A stretch of DNA of 64,000 nucleotides, from the NCBI GenBank assembly GCA_947305795.1, contig CAMZEK010000001.1, positions 79,345 through 143,344 of the forward strand, in the 5' to 3' direction. The stretch's first letter is position 1. Each line of letters begins with the position of its first letter. Of the stretch, positions 8,324 to 16,745 are shown in pieces. A program made the translations under genes and the position numbers. Source of the DNA: an uncultured Bacteroidales bacterium. Its GTDB lineage: Bacteria; Bacteroidota; Bacteroidia; Bacteroidales; F082. The notes under the pieces are model-generated. The model did not search any database and was not told where the DNA came from. It worked only from the letters and a program-made list of their open reading frames with translations.

Positions 8324-9451
8324 ATGAGGGGACGCTGTCTCTTGGTTTTGTTTTGCGCCTTAGGCTTTTCCTCGATTTGCATAGGACAGTCTTTGTATTA
8401 TGAGCCTGGCTTCGACGTGGGTCATTACACCCCGTTCAGTGAGCGGCACAAGTACATTTCGGATTACATGCAATACGGCTTCGACCTCCGAATTGGACTC
8501 CAAACCAAGGGCGAAAAACAGTGGCAACAGAAATACGCTTACCCCTCTTATGGACTGCTGCTTGGCTTTACTCACAATACCTTAGACAGCGTCATTTATT
8601 ACACGCATGACGGAAACCAATACGGTCCCATCGGGGAGTGTTTTTCGTTGGCCGGCTTCATCAATGGGCCGTTTTATCGTGGCAAGAATTGGTCGTTCGA
8701 TTACGATATCATCTACGGTGCCGACCTTTGGACTCGACACGGCAACGAAATGTTAGGCTCGGCACTGAATTTTCACGTCAGCTTCGACGTTGGCCCAACC
8801 ATCAAACTCACAGAGCATTTGGATTTGGCTGCACGTTATCTCTATTACCACTCCTCCAACGGTGCCACTTTCCTTCCCGACAACGGCGTCAACAGCCACA
8901 GTTTCAGGCTGGCGTTGCGCTATCATCCGAAGGGACGGCTGGACTTCATCCGCGACGACCGCGAGTCTTTCGTGAAGCAAAACAACTTCTTCGTCTCGGA
9001 AGGCATTGGCTGGCTGCAAACCTACACCAAACAAGAAGGCCAGTTGCCCAACGAAACGCCTTTTTTCATCGGTAACACGTTGCGTTTTGGTTTTTCGCGA
9101 CAGTTCAACCCAATGTTTCGTTGGGATGTCGCTATTGACCTGCTGTGGACTGGAGAAACCCGTTATTGTCACAAGCTTGCCAATGAACAATACAACTTTT
9201 GGAACTCATCACACATAGCCACCTCTGCCGATTTTGAAATTCTTTTCGGGCGGTTCGCCTTCAACGCCGGAATGGCCTATTACCTTTACCACGGTTCGAA
9301 ATATCTTCCTGAATTCTACACTCCCTACTATGAGCGGGTTGGCTATAAGTTATACTTTGGCAAGGCCAACCGGATGTTCATAGGCACATTGATGAAAATC
9401 CACCTTAATTCCATCGATTATATCGAATGGACTTATGGACTATTGTTTTAA
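8324..9451 (+). CDS. PagL-like lipid A 3-O-deacylase / acyloxyacyl hydrolase family outer-membrane barrel (paralogue 1)
   Basis: The 375-residue protein has a signal peptide (about 1-22, ending in CIGQ) and alternating beta-strand character to a terminal aromatic (GLLF). The segment RYLYYHSSNGA, followed by PDNGVN, matches the PagL/acyloxyacyl-hydrolase active-site H-x-S-N signature (His176, Ser178, Asn179). PagL removes the 3-O acyl chain of lipid A in the outer membrane. Strands continue well past the compact PagL barrel, so about 180 extra residues probably form more strands. The next gene, 3 bases downstream, is a paralogue. The 35-base gap after cysS is a degenerate AGTTAgA repeat. The substrate is inference. 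Confidence 0.72.
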   Translation: MRGRCLLVLFCALGFSSICIGQSLYYEPGFDVGHYTPFSERHKYISDYMQYGFDLRIGLQTKGEKQWQQKYAYPSYGLLLGFTHNTLDSVIYYTHDGNQYGPIGECFSLAGFINGPFYRGKNWSFDYDIIYGADLWTRHGNEMLGSALNFHVSFDVGPTIKLTEHLDLAARYLYYHSSNGATFLPDNGVNSHSFRLALRYHPKGRLDFIRDDRESFVKQNNFFVSEGIGWLQTYTKQEGQLPNETPFFIGNTLRFGFSRQFNPMFRWDVAIDLLWTGETRYCHKLANEQYNFWNSSHIATSADFEILFGRFAFNAGMAYYLYHGSKYLPEFYTPYYERVGYKLYFGKANRMFIGTLMKIHLNSIDYIEWTYGLLF

Positions 9452-9454
9452 ATC

Positions 9455-10801
9455 ATGAAAAAATCATTTTTACTACTATTTGGGCTTTTACTCGCACCTA
9501 CTTTCATTTTTTCACAAACCCAAACCAAACTTTGGAACGACCCACGCAACATCTGGGAAGCTGACACTCGTCTGGGAAAATACTTTCCTTTTGAAGAGCG
9601 TCACGCTTACATGAAGGCGCTTCCTCAATACGGCATCGACCTGCGTGTAGCCCGACAAACCGACGGTCGCAAACAATGGGAAAAAGATTTCAACTACCCT
9701 ATCTTCGGCGCTTTTCTGCGTTTCGAAAAAAACAACGTGGATAGTGTCGAATATATTGGCCGCGATGGAAACGGCTATGAGAAAGTGACTTGGCGTGCGC
9801 TCGGCGACTGCATCTCGACGGGTGGCTTCATCAATGGACGTCTTTATCGCGGCAAATACTGGTCGTTCGACTATGACCTCATGGGCGGACTCTCGTTCTG
9901 GACCAGACACGGCGATGAGTTTATCGGCTCTGTTGTCAACGTGCATCTTGCCATCGATGCTGGCCCGACCTTTATGATTGAAGACAATTTCGACCTATTG
10001 GTGCGTTATCAGTTCTCGCACTCTTCCAATGCAGCCTTGCGTCTGCCCAACTGCGGCATCAATGTGTTCAGTTGGTTGGTGGGCTTGCGTTACCATCCCA
10101 ATGGGCGACCAGAACTGATTCCCAAGGAGAAGCCTCGTCCCAAGTTCCAAAAAAGCACGGCCCTCTTTGCCACCGAGTCGTTCGGCCTCTTGCAAACCAA
10201 CGAATGGATGCGGAGCTACCAAACCGCCGACGGCACCATGGTCAGCGACCTGCCCAACGAACGGCCTTATTATTTCGCCGATGTCATTCAACTCGGCGTG
10301 CACCGTCAGTTCCATCCCAAATTCAGCTACGACGTGGCTTTGGACTTCGGCTGGACTGGCGAGACCAAGCGCATGTTCGAAAAGGCACACCAAATGTATG
10401 CCGAAGGACATGAGTACTTTTCTGGCGATGATGCCATTCCCTTGATGGAATACAATTTTGCACGGGGTCTGCATCTTGCTCCTTCGGCGATGTTTGAGAT
10501 CAATTACAACCGTTTTGCGTTTTGTATCGGTGGTGCCTACTACCTTTGGCATGGCATCTACTACGGCACTGACCAGAAGAAGACTTGGGGCTTGGCCGAG
10601 TCATCAGAAAGTAACTTCGAGGACACCTACCTGCCGCCTTGCTACCGCACTTTCTATGGCCGTTTAGGATTCAAGTATTATTTAGGCGAGAGCCACAACA
10701 TGTTCGTCGGCTCATTCATGAAAGTCCACGAGGTCGTCATCGACTACGCCGAATTCACTTTCGGAATGAATCTTTTCAGTTGGAAGGACAAGCAGCGGTA
10801 A
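9455..10801 (+). CDS. PagL-like lipid A deacylase family outer-membrane barrel (paralogue 2)
   Basis: The 448-residue tandem paralogue of the preceding gene aligns along its length: RHAYMKALPQYGIDLRVARQTDGRKQWE against RHKYISDYMQYGFDLRIGLQTKGEKQWQ, WSFDYD, and FSHSSNAALRLPNCGIN. The H-x-S-N signature is kept at His189, Ser191 and Asn192. A signal peptide ends near FSQTQ. Compared with paralogue 1 it carries insertions, notably a loop near 325-360 and one near 370-400. It starts 3 bases after the preceding stop, so the two are one transcript. Its stop lies 3 bases from the convergent MORN lipoprotein gene. Confidence 0.72.
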   Translation: MKKSFLLLFGLLLAPTFIFSQTQTKLWNDPRNIWEADTRLGKYFPFEERHAYMKALPQYGIDLRVARQTDGRKQWEKDFNYPIFGAFLRFEKNNVDSVEYIGRDGNGYEKVTWRALGDCISTGGFINGRLYRGKYWSFDYDLMGGLSFWTRHGDEFIGSVVNVHLAIDAGPTFMIEDNFDLLVRYQFSHSSNAALRLPNCGINVFSWLVGLRYHPNGRPELIPKEKPRPKFQKSTALFATESFGLLQTNEWMRSYQTADGTMVSDLPNERPYYFADVIQLGVHRQFHPKFSYDVALDFGWTGETKRMFEKAHQMYAEGHEYFSGDDAIPLMEYNFARGLHLAPSAMFEINYNRFAFCIGGAYYLWHGIYYGTDQKKTWGLAESSESNFEDTYLPPCYRTFYGRLGFKYYLGESHNMFVGSFMKVHEVVIDYAEFTFGMNLFSWKDKQR

Positions 10802-10804
10802 GCC

Positions 10805-11221
10805 TCATTCGCCGTAATCGACTTCATTGAGGAAATTGCCCATCTCGTCGTAGTATTTCCACTTACCACAATGTTTGTCGGCCTTGTAGAAGCCTTCCCA
10901 CCGTAAATTGCCATTTTCCCAATACACCGTGGTGGCACCATCCATCTTGCCTGCCTTGAAGAAACCTATGCTTTGGGGACGTCCGTCTGGGAGATAGGCC
11001 TTCCATTCGCCCTCGCGTTTGCCATCCTTCATGAAGCCTTCCATTTTCACCTGACCAGATTCATAATACTCAATTTCCTTCACGCAATCGCCTGATTTAT
11101 TGAACACCTTCACATATTGTGGCTGACCGTTTGGGAATGACCCCTCCACCTTTTCCGTCAACTTGGGCGTACACGCCGCCATCGCCAAAACCGTGGCCAA
11201 AAACAAAAACAATTTTTTCAT
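10805..11221 (-). CDS. MORN-repeat-variant (YwqK-like) lipoprotein
   Basis: The 138-residue protein has a lipoprotein signal peptide with lipobox AMAAC (Cys17). It then has repeated units of the YwqK/MORN-variant type: YYESGQVKMEGFMKDGKREGEWKAY, LPDGRPQSIGFFKAGKMDGA, WENGNLRWEGFYKADKHCGKW. These repeats form beta-hairpin sheets. The family name antitoxin YwqK comes from Bacillus and should not be transferred to this lipid-anchored protein. It probably sits in the periplasm or outer membrane. It lies 44 bases downstream of pyrC on the same strand, possibly as the last operon gene. Confidence 0.8.
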   Translation of the reverse strand: MKKLFLFLATVLAMAACTPKLTEKVEGSFPNGQPQYVKVFNKSGDCVKEIEYYESGQVKMEGFMKDGKREGEWKAYLPDGRPQSIGFFKAGKMDGATTVYWENGNLRWEGFYKADKHCGKWKYYDEMGNFLNEVDYGE

Positions 11222-11265
11222 ATTCGTTGAATTCTAATTACAAATCATCTGTCGTCCCTATGGAA

Positions 11266-12612
11266 CTATCTGTTGAAAATCAATCTTTCCCCTCTATTCT
11301 CCTCGTGGAAAATTCCGTTCTCGTACACCAAATTGCCGTTCACAAAGGTGTGAGTCACCAGCGAATGGACTTCTAAACTATCGTATGGCGTCCAACCGCA
11401 TTTGGAATACTCGTTTTTGTTTGAAATACAATGGTTTGCGTTCATTTCCACCAACACCATATCAGCATGATAGCCTTCGCGAAGGAAACCACGACGGACA
11501 ATTTGGTACAAAATGGCAGGATTGTGGCACATCAATTGCACCAACAACGGCAAACTCTCCTTTCCCAACACGTTCACCATGACATCAAGCGAATGCTGAA
11601 TGGACGGGAATCCCGACTTACTCGTGAAATAATCGCCCGTGAGCTTCTCCTCAAGCAAATGCGGTGCGTGGTCGGTGCCGATGGTGTCAATCAAACCCGT
11701 TCTCAGTGCGTCCAACAAAGCCTTCTTGTCGCGGCTCGACTTGATGGCCGGATTGCACTTGATGGCGAAACTCTTGTCCTCGTAATCGTGCTCGTCGAAC
11801 CACAAGTAATGAGGACAAGTCTCTGCCGTTATCTTTTTGTCTTTCAAAGGAATGTCGTTTCTAAACAACGGCAATTCTGCTTTCGTCGAGATATGCATCA
11901 CATGCAGTCTTGCGCCAAACTTTTCGGCCATGTCGACGGCCTTGGATGACGACTTATAGCAAGCCTCCGAAGTGCGCACAAAAGGATGGATTCCCGCGTC
12001 GGCGATGACTTCCCCCTTGGCCGCCAAGTCCTTGCAACGCACCGTGTTGGCATGAATCATTTGCTCGTCCTCGCAATGTGCGGCAATCAAACATGGCGAC
12101 TCCCTGAACAAGCGCACTAAAACCTCATTCTGGTCAACGAGCATATTACCCGTGCTTGACCCCATGAACAGTTTGATGCCACACACCTGCTTGGGATCAG
12201 TCTTCACCACTTCGGCGAGGTTGTCGTTGGTCGCACCAAGATAGAAGGAATAATTGGCCAAAGACTTCTCTGCAGCGAGGTCAAATTTCTGTTGCAGAAG
12301 CTCTTGCGTAGTTGTCTGCGGATTGGTGTTGGGCATGTCCATGAAAGAAGTCACGCCACCCGCCACGGCTGCGCGGCTCTCAGTGTAAATGTCGGCCTTG
12401 TGTGTCAAGCCTGGCTCACGGAAATGCACATGCTCGTCGATGATGCCCGGAATGAGGTATTTCCCTTGAGCATCAATGATTTGAGACGAACCTGTATCGA
12501 AAGTCTCGCCTTCGCGCACAATCTTGGCAATCTTGCCATCCGAAACAAAAACACTTGCCACAAAGGTCTGACCTTCGTTGACAAGTGTCGCATTTTCAAT
12601 ATAATAGTTCAT
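11266..12612 (-). CDS. pyrC: dihydroorotase
   Basis: Catalyses reversible cyclisation of carbamoyl-aspartate to dihydroorotate in pyrimidine synthesis. The 448-residue amidohydrolase has the metal motif DEHVHFREPG near residues 58-67, the GIKLFMGSS strand with the bridging-lysine position, AAHCED, LHVMHIS and the IGTDHAPH metal Asp block. Length and layout fit class I dihydroorotase; allantoinase is the main alternative. The start overlaps the upstream glycosyltransferase stop by one base (TAATG), so translation is probably coupled. The pairing of pyrC with a DPM1-like glycosyltransferase is one I recall as frequent in Bacteroidales. Confidence 0.92.
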   Translation of the reverse strand: MNYYIENATLVNEGQTFVASVFVSDGKIAKIVREGETFDTGSSQIIDAQGKYLIPGIIDEHVHFREPGLTHKADIYTESRAAVAGGVTSFMDMPNTNPQTTTQELLQQKFDLAAEKSLANYSFYLGATNDNLAEVVKTDPKQVCGIKLFMGSSTGNMLVDQNEVLVRLFRESPCLIAAHCEDEQMIHANTVRCKDLAAKGEVIADAGIHPFVRTSEACYKSSSKAVDMAEKFGARLHVMHISTKAELPLFRNDIPLKDKKITAETCPHYLWFDEHDYEDKSFAIKCNPAIKSSRDKKALLDALRTGLIDTIGTDHAPHLLEEKLTGDYFTSKSGFPSIQHSLDVMVNVLGKESLPLLVQLMCHNPAILYQIVRRGFLREGYHADMVLVEMNANHCISNKNEYSKCGWTPYDSLEVHSLVTHTFVNGNLVYENGIFHEENRGERLIFNR

Positions 12613-13355
12613 TAGACTTTTTTTGGTTTGATTTTTCCTGTCAGGCCGCGCCAGCGCAAATTGATGACACCAAAAACGGCCTCGCGGAAGATGCCCTTGC
12701 TCATCTTCGACTGCCCTTCGCGACGGTCGGTGAAAATAATCGGCACTTCCTCAATCTTGAATCCTAGCTTCCACGCGGTGTATTTCATCTCAATTTGGAA
12801 GGCATAACCTACGAATTTGATTTTGTCTAAATCTATGGTCTCAAGCACTTTGCGAGTGTAGCACACGAAACCCGCCGTAGTGTCGCGCACTTTCATCCGC
12901 GTGACAAAACGCACGTAAGCCGAGGCATAATACGACATCAGCACGCGACCCATGGGCCAGTTGACCACGTTGACACCTGTTTTATAGCGCGAACCAACCG
13001 ACAAATCCGCACCATTGGCGCAAGCATCGTGAAGGCGCGCCAAGTCGTCGGGATTGTGGGAGAAGTCAGCATCCATCTCGAAAACGTATTGGTAATCACG
13101 CTCCAAAGCCCACTTGAAGCCCGTGATGTACGCCGTTCCGAGACCCAACTTGCCCGACCGTTGAATCATGAACAAGCGGTCACTGAACTCCGTCATCAGA
13201 CCCTTCACAATGTCGGCGGTACCATCGGGACTGTTGTCGTCGATAATGAGGATATCAAACGCCATCGGCAAGTTGAAGACGTAACGGATGATGTTCTCGA
13301 TGTTTTCCTTTTCCTTATAAGTGGGTATGATGACTAAATTCTCTGACATGGACAA
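12612..13355 (-). CDS. polyprenol-phosphate mannosyltransferase-like family 2 glycosyltransferase
   Basis: The 247-residue GT-A glycosyltransferase resembles dolichol-phosphate mannose synthase: VIIPTYKEKENI near residue 9, DDNSPDGTADI near 39, and MDADFSHNP, the DxD-type metal site, near 94-102. GSRYKTGVNVVNWPMGR and DTTAGFVCY are family-typical. No C-terminal membrane helices are present, so it is the soluble or peripheral DPM1 type. It would make a lipid-linked sugar donor, perhaps for protein O-glycosylation or surface glycans. It heads a transcript with pyrC and is preceded by a good -7 box. Confidence 0.87.
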   Translation of the reverse strand: MSMSENLVIIPTYKEKENIENIIRYVFNLPMAFDILIIDDNSPDGTADIVKGLMTEFSDRLFMIQRSGKLGLGTAYITGFKWALERDYQYVFEMDADFSHNPDDLARLHDACANGADLSVGSRYKTGVNVVNWPMGRVLMSYYASAYVRFVTRMKVRDTTAGFVCYTRKVLETIDLDKIKFVGYAFQIEMKYTAWKLGFKIEEVPIIFTDRREGQSKMSKGIFREAVFGVINLRWRGLTGKIKPKKV

Positions 13356-13375
13356 ATTGTTTTCTTTTCAACGTG

Positions 13376-13383
13376 CAAAGATA
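13376..13383 (-). promoter_or_regulatory. -7 promoter box for the glycosyltransferase-pyrC operon
   Basis: TATCTTTG on the minus strand lies about 20 bases before the start at 13355, predicting a short leader of roughly 15 bases. Confidence 0.65.
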
Positions 13384-13416
13384 GTGGAAAATTGCGCATT
13401 GTGACATACGATGACG

Positions 13417-13447
13417 AAAAAAAGCCCGCCCGAAGGCAGGCTTTTCA
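13417..13447 (-). terminator. intrinsic terminator after the DUF5689 lipoprotein gene
   Basis: Read on the minus strand, the stem AAAAGCCTGCC pairs with GGCGGGCTTTT around a TTCG tetraloop (one G-U pair), followed by a T run. It lies about 20 bases after the lipoprotein stop at 13468. Confidence 0.88.
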
Positions 13448-13467
13448 GTTTCATGGCTCAAGGAGCT

Positions 13468-16400
13468 TTATTCTTCCACGACGAAGTTCTTCACTTCCCA
13501 AGTGGCAGAAGCACTGGTATTGCTCGTATACTTGAACGCAATGGTAACATTCTGTCCGATATACGAAGTCAAGTCGGCGGTGGAATTGATGAAAGTCCAA
13601 TCGCTACCTGAAGGCCATTGGCTGAGACTCAGTTCAGTCCAAGTGGCTTGGAGGACTTCACCGCTATAATCGGTAGAAATCATCACGAACAAGGCACCTT
13701 GCGGCGAGGCGTAGTTGACAGCTTGTTCAAAACTCAACTTAGCAGCACTGACACCTGTCAAATTGATGGCAGGTGACACAAGCCAGCTCTCAGCGTAATA
13801 GGCCTGACCAACATAAGCACTGGCTTTCATGCAAGAATACGACGGAGCATGTTGCCAAACGTAAGCCAACTCAGAAGGTATCAACACATCTTGAATCGTA
13901 AAGTTGCCTTGACCGTTCGCGAAAGACTCAGAGAAAATCTCATCGCCCTGAGGAGGTGGCGTCACTCCACCTTCCAAAACGAAGTCATTCACAGTGCCAC
14001 CGCTGTCACGCAGACCAGCCTGACCGAAATACTTGCGAAGCTTGCCGTTCACAGCCAGATGTTTACCCAAATTGTCAGGATTGTCCATCAAGTTGACTTC
14101 TGTACGAAGCGGTTTACCCGCAGGCAGATTGACGATGATGCATTGGCTGATCTCTCGGCAAGTAACCTCATCGGCAATAACCACATTGGTGGCCAAGTCG
14201 AACGGCGCATTCCAGTTAACGTCGGAATTGCTCGTGACCGAGCTCAGACCCGACTTCACCGCTCCCACAATATAGCCATGCACCCAAGCAATGGGTTCTG
14301 CGCTCTGTTGACCAATACCAGCTGCTACATTGTATGGGTCACTAGCTGTGCCACTACCTTCTGGGATTCCTGGTGTAGGCGGATCGGGCGGAGTCACGCC
14401 ACTGCCTTCCTCAATGGTGATGCTCTGAATCTCCATTGTGCCAGCCTTACTGTCGGTAGAAAGATATTTCACAGCGAAAGTGACCGTCTGACCAACATAA
14501 TCGGTCAGCGAGATCTCCGTAGCGATGAAGTCATTCCAGTTGCTGCCCTCCGTCAAAACGGCAGGCACCTGTGTCCATCCGGCCATATTTGGATTTGCAC
14601 CCCAAGTGTAATTAGTTGAAGCCCAAATGGTCACTTCTTCATTGATATTGTTGAAGTAACGGCCAATATACACCATGGTCATCTTGGCATCATTCACGCC
14701 CGTAATGGCAACAGGTGAGGAAATGAGCCAATCTTGGTTAGCATAGTAGCTACCACCGACATAACCCGTCATCTTTGCTGTGTTGTAATCGATTTCCCAC
14801 GATTGGCCTCCCAGTACATCGTAAGTCATGTATGTACCAAATTCAGAAGTAAAGCTTTGTGCATAAGGCAAACTTTGCACCTCACCTCCTGTAGGAGGCG
14901 TCGATCCACCACCTTCTTCAATCGTGATGCTCTGCACTTCCATTGTGCCAGCCTTGCTGTTGGAGGAAGTGTAGACCAACGCTAAAGTGACCGTCTGGCC
15001 AACAAATTGCGTCAACGAAATCTCAGCCGCAATGAAGTCGTTCCAATTGCTGCCTTCCACCAATGAAACTGGAAGTTGAATCCAAGAAGCCGTTGTTGGG
15101 TCGCTGCCCCAAGAATAATTCGAAGAAACACAAATTTTGATTTCTTCGTTAATATTGCTGAAATAACGACCAATATAGTATATGGTCATCTTAGCCTCAC
15201 TCACGCCCGTGATTGCTACTGGAGAAGAGATGAGCCAATCCTCATTGGCATAATAGCTGCCACCAACATAACCCGTCATCTTGGCCGTGTTGTAGTCGAT
15301 TTCCCAAGATTGGTCACCATAGGCATCATAAGTCATGTAAGTGCCAAACTCAGAGGCAAAGCTCTGCGTGTAAGGCATGCTCTGCACCTCACCACCCGTT
15401 CCTGGAGGTGGCGTCGGGCCGCTACCCTCTTGGATGAGGATGCTCTGTACCTCGATGGTACCAGCTTTCTGGTCGTCAGAAAGGTATTTCACAGCAACAG
15501 TGACTTTCTGTCCTGCAAACTGCGAAAGGTCAAGTGTGGTATTGCTGAAAGTGCTCCAGTCACTGCCTGAGGTCCACGAAGCAGGCACTTGTGTCCATGT
15601 GGCCAACGTCGGGTCACCAGAAGTATAGTCGGTGGAAACCTGAATGGTGATATCGTCATTCAAATTATTGAAATAACGAGCAATATATGACATCGTCATG
15701 CTTACATTCGTCACACCTTCCAAAGAAACCTGTTTTGAAATCAGCCAGTCCTCATTGGCGTAATTGGTATTGTTCACATAACCCGTCATCTTAGCCGTGC
15801 TATAGTCAATCTCCCACGACTGCGAGCCTAACACATCATAAGTCGTGTAAGTACCAAATGAAGAGGTGAAGTCTTGATAATAAGGCAAGTCAGCATCACC
15901 ACCAGGAACATAGCCTTCAAACTCCAATTCCCTCGCTGAACGGATGTAAAGTTGCCAAGTGCTGTTGTAGACAGAAGCGATGGCAACCAAGTTGCCTGTG
16001 CCTTGCGGCAGCGAATCGTTGGCGAAATTGGCATAGTTACTCGTGCGCACGATAACAGTCTGTGAATAATCGGTCGGGTCAGCCAAGGTGCGATTTCCGT
16101 ATGTGTTCGGGTCGGCGAAGGTATTCTGCTCAGTGAATTTCACATTCTCCAAGCGGACCAAGCCTGCTAAGTGTTGACCAGCGTTGATATTGGCAATGGT
16201 GGTCAGTTTGGGTTCAATCGGCTTGTTGTTGGCCAGAATGATGATGTGGCCGTCAGCCTCAAAGTTGCTCAACTGGGGTAGATTGTTGTACATGGCATAG
16301 GTGACATCCTTCAAATAGATGCGGACGGAGTCACCGATGCGGACGCCGCTGACAGCATTGAGGTATAGCTCAATAGCGGCACCCGTGGCGCGGTCCTGCA

Positions 16401-16635
16401 TGAAGGCGGCTTTGTAAAGATTGCCCGACTGCTCATCGGCAGTAATGATGCCATACACCGAGGCGTCTTCCGAGAACACAGTGCCCGGCTCCATCGCAAG
16501 GATTTGGTCAATGGTGTAAACCGTGCCTATCGGAAGATCCTGGATAGGCGGTTGCGGATACTCTTTCTTGCAGGCAGTGAACATCACGCCCACCATAGCA
16601 AGAAGCAGAAATGCGTTTAATACTCTGTTTTTCAT
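13468..16635 (-). CDS. multidomain surface lipoprotein: DUF5689 + four choice-of-anchor-J modules + DUF6359 OB-like domain
   Basis: The 1055-residue lipoprotein has a signal peptide ending in FTAC (lipid Cys22). Residues about 35-240 look like DUF5689, an OB-fold-like domain (GTVYTIDQILAMEPGTVFSEDASVYGIITAD and onward). Three near-identical modules of about 170 residues begin near 246, 418 and 585 (PYYQDFTSSFGTY, PYTQSFASEFGTYMTYD, PYAQSFTSEFGTYMTYD). Each is a choice-of-anchor-J jelly roll and is separated by Pro/Gly/Thr linkers. A DUF6359-like OB domain spans about 755-890 (SGTASDPYNVAAGI, WVHGYIVGAV). A fourth, diverged jelly roll runs from 897 to the end. There is no catalytic motif and no T9SS tail. 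It follows the TonB receptor gene after a 110-base gap, so it may be that receptor's surface partner. Domain names rest on pattern recall. Confidence 0.8.
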   Translation of the reverse strand: MKNRVLNAFLLLAMVGVMFTACKKEYPQPPIQDLPIGTVYTIDQILAMEPGTVFSEDASVYGIITADEQSGNLYKAAFMQDRATGAAIELYLNAVSGVRIGDSVRIYLKDVTYAMYNNLPQLSNFEADGHIIILANNKPIEPKLTTIANINAGQHLAGLVRLENVKFTEQNTFADPNTYGNRTLADPTDYSQTVIVRTSNYANFANDSLPQGTGNLVAIASVYNSTWQLYIRSARELEFEGYVPGGDADLPYYQDFTSSFGTYTTYDVLGSQSWEIDYSTAKMTGYVNNTNYANEDWLISKQVSLEGVTNVSMTMSYIARYFNNLNDDITIQVSTDYTSGDPTLATWTQVPASWTSGSDWSTFSNTTLDLSQFAGQKVTVAVKYLSDDQKAGTIEVQSILIQEGSGPTPPPGTGGEVQSMPYTQSFASEFGTYMTYDAYGDQSWEIDYNTAKMTGYVGGSYYANEDWLISSPVAITGVSEAKMTIYYIGRYFSNINEEIKICVSSNYSWGSDPTTASWIQLPVSLVEGSNWNDFIAAEISLTQFVGQTVTLALVYTSSNSKAGTMEVQSITIEEGGGSTPPTGGEVQSLPYAQSFTSEFGTYMTYDVLGGQSWEIDYNTAKMTGYVGGSYYANQDWLISSPVAITGVNDAKMTMVYIGRYFNNINEEVTIWASTNYTWGANPNMAGWTQVPAVLTEGSNWNDFIATEISLTDYVGQTVTFAVKYLSTDSKAGTMEIQSITIEEGSGVTPPDPPTPGIPEGSGTASDPYNVAAGIGQQSAEPIAWVHGYIVGAVKSGLSSVTSNSDVNWNAPFDLATNVVIADEVTCREISQCIIVNLPAGKPLRTEVNLMDNPDNLGKHLAVNGKLRKYFGQAGLRDSGGTVNDFVLEGGVTPPPQGDEIFSESFANGQGNFTIQDVLIPSELAYVWQHAPSYSCMKASAYVGQAYYAESWLVSPAINLTGVSAAKLSFEQAVNYASPQGALFVMISTDYSGEVLQATWTELSLSQWPSGSDWTFINSTADLTSYIGQNVTIAFKYTSNTSASATWEVKNFVVEE
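14380..15895 (-). repeat. three tandem intragenic repeats of about 500 bases
   Basis: The three central jelly-roll modules of the lipoprotein are also repeated at DNA level, with module boundaries near 15895, 15380, 14880 and 14380. Long identical tracts recur, for example around the NTAKMTGYVGGSYYAN coding segment near 14755 and 15255. The second and third modules are closest, suggesting recent duplication. Confidence 0.85.
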
Positions 16636-16668
16636 TGTATTTGGTGTTTATTGTTATTATTCAAGATT

Positions 16669-16742
16669 AGGTTGGGCTTTCGACAGGCTCAGGCACCTTC
16701 AACCTCTGTTTGAGCAAAGGTCCCTGAGCTTTTCGATGGGCG
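16669..16742. repeat. intercistronic palindromic element, family C
   Basis: An imperfect inverted repeat: GGGCTTTCGACAGGCTCAGG on the left pairs with CCTGAGCTTTTCGATGGGC on the right across about 25 positions with a few mismatches. It lies in the gap between the TonB receptor (upstream) and its lipoprotein (downstream). Its sequence looks like a dispersed genomic repeat rather than a terminator, because no T run follows. Confidence 0.7.
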
Positions 16743-16745
16743 TAT

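Noticed and set aside
10805..11221. Antitoxin gene (YwqK name)
   Set aside because: The protein is a lipoprotein with MORN-variant repeats and no toxin gene is adjacent, so the database-style name would mislead.
14380..15895. CRISPR-like or other non-coding repeat array
   Set aside because: The repeats are about 500 bases, in frame, and encode jelly-roll modules of one lipoprotein.
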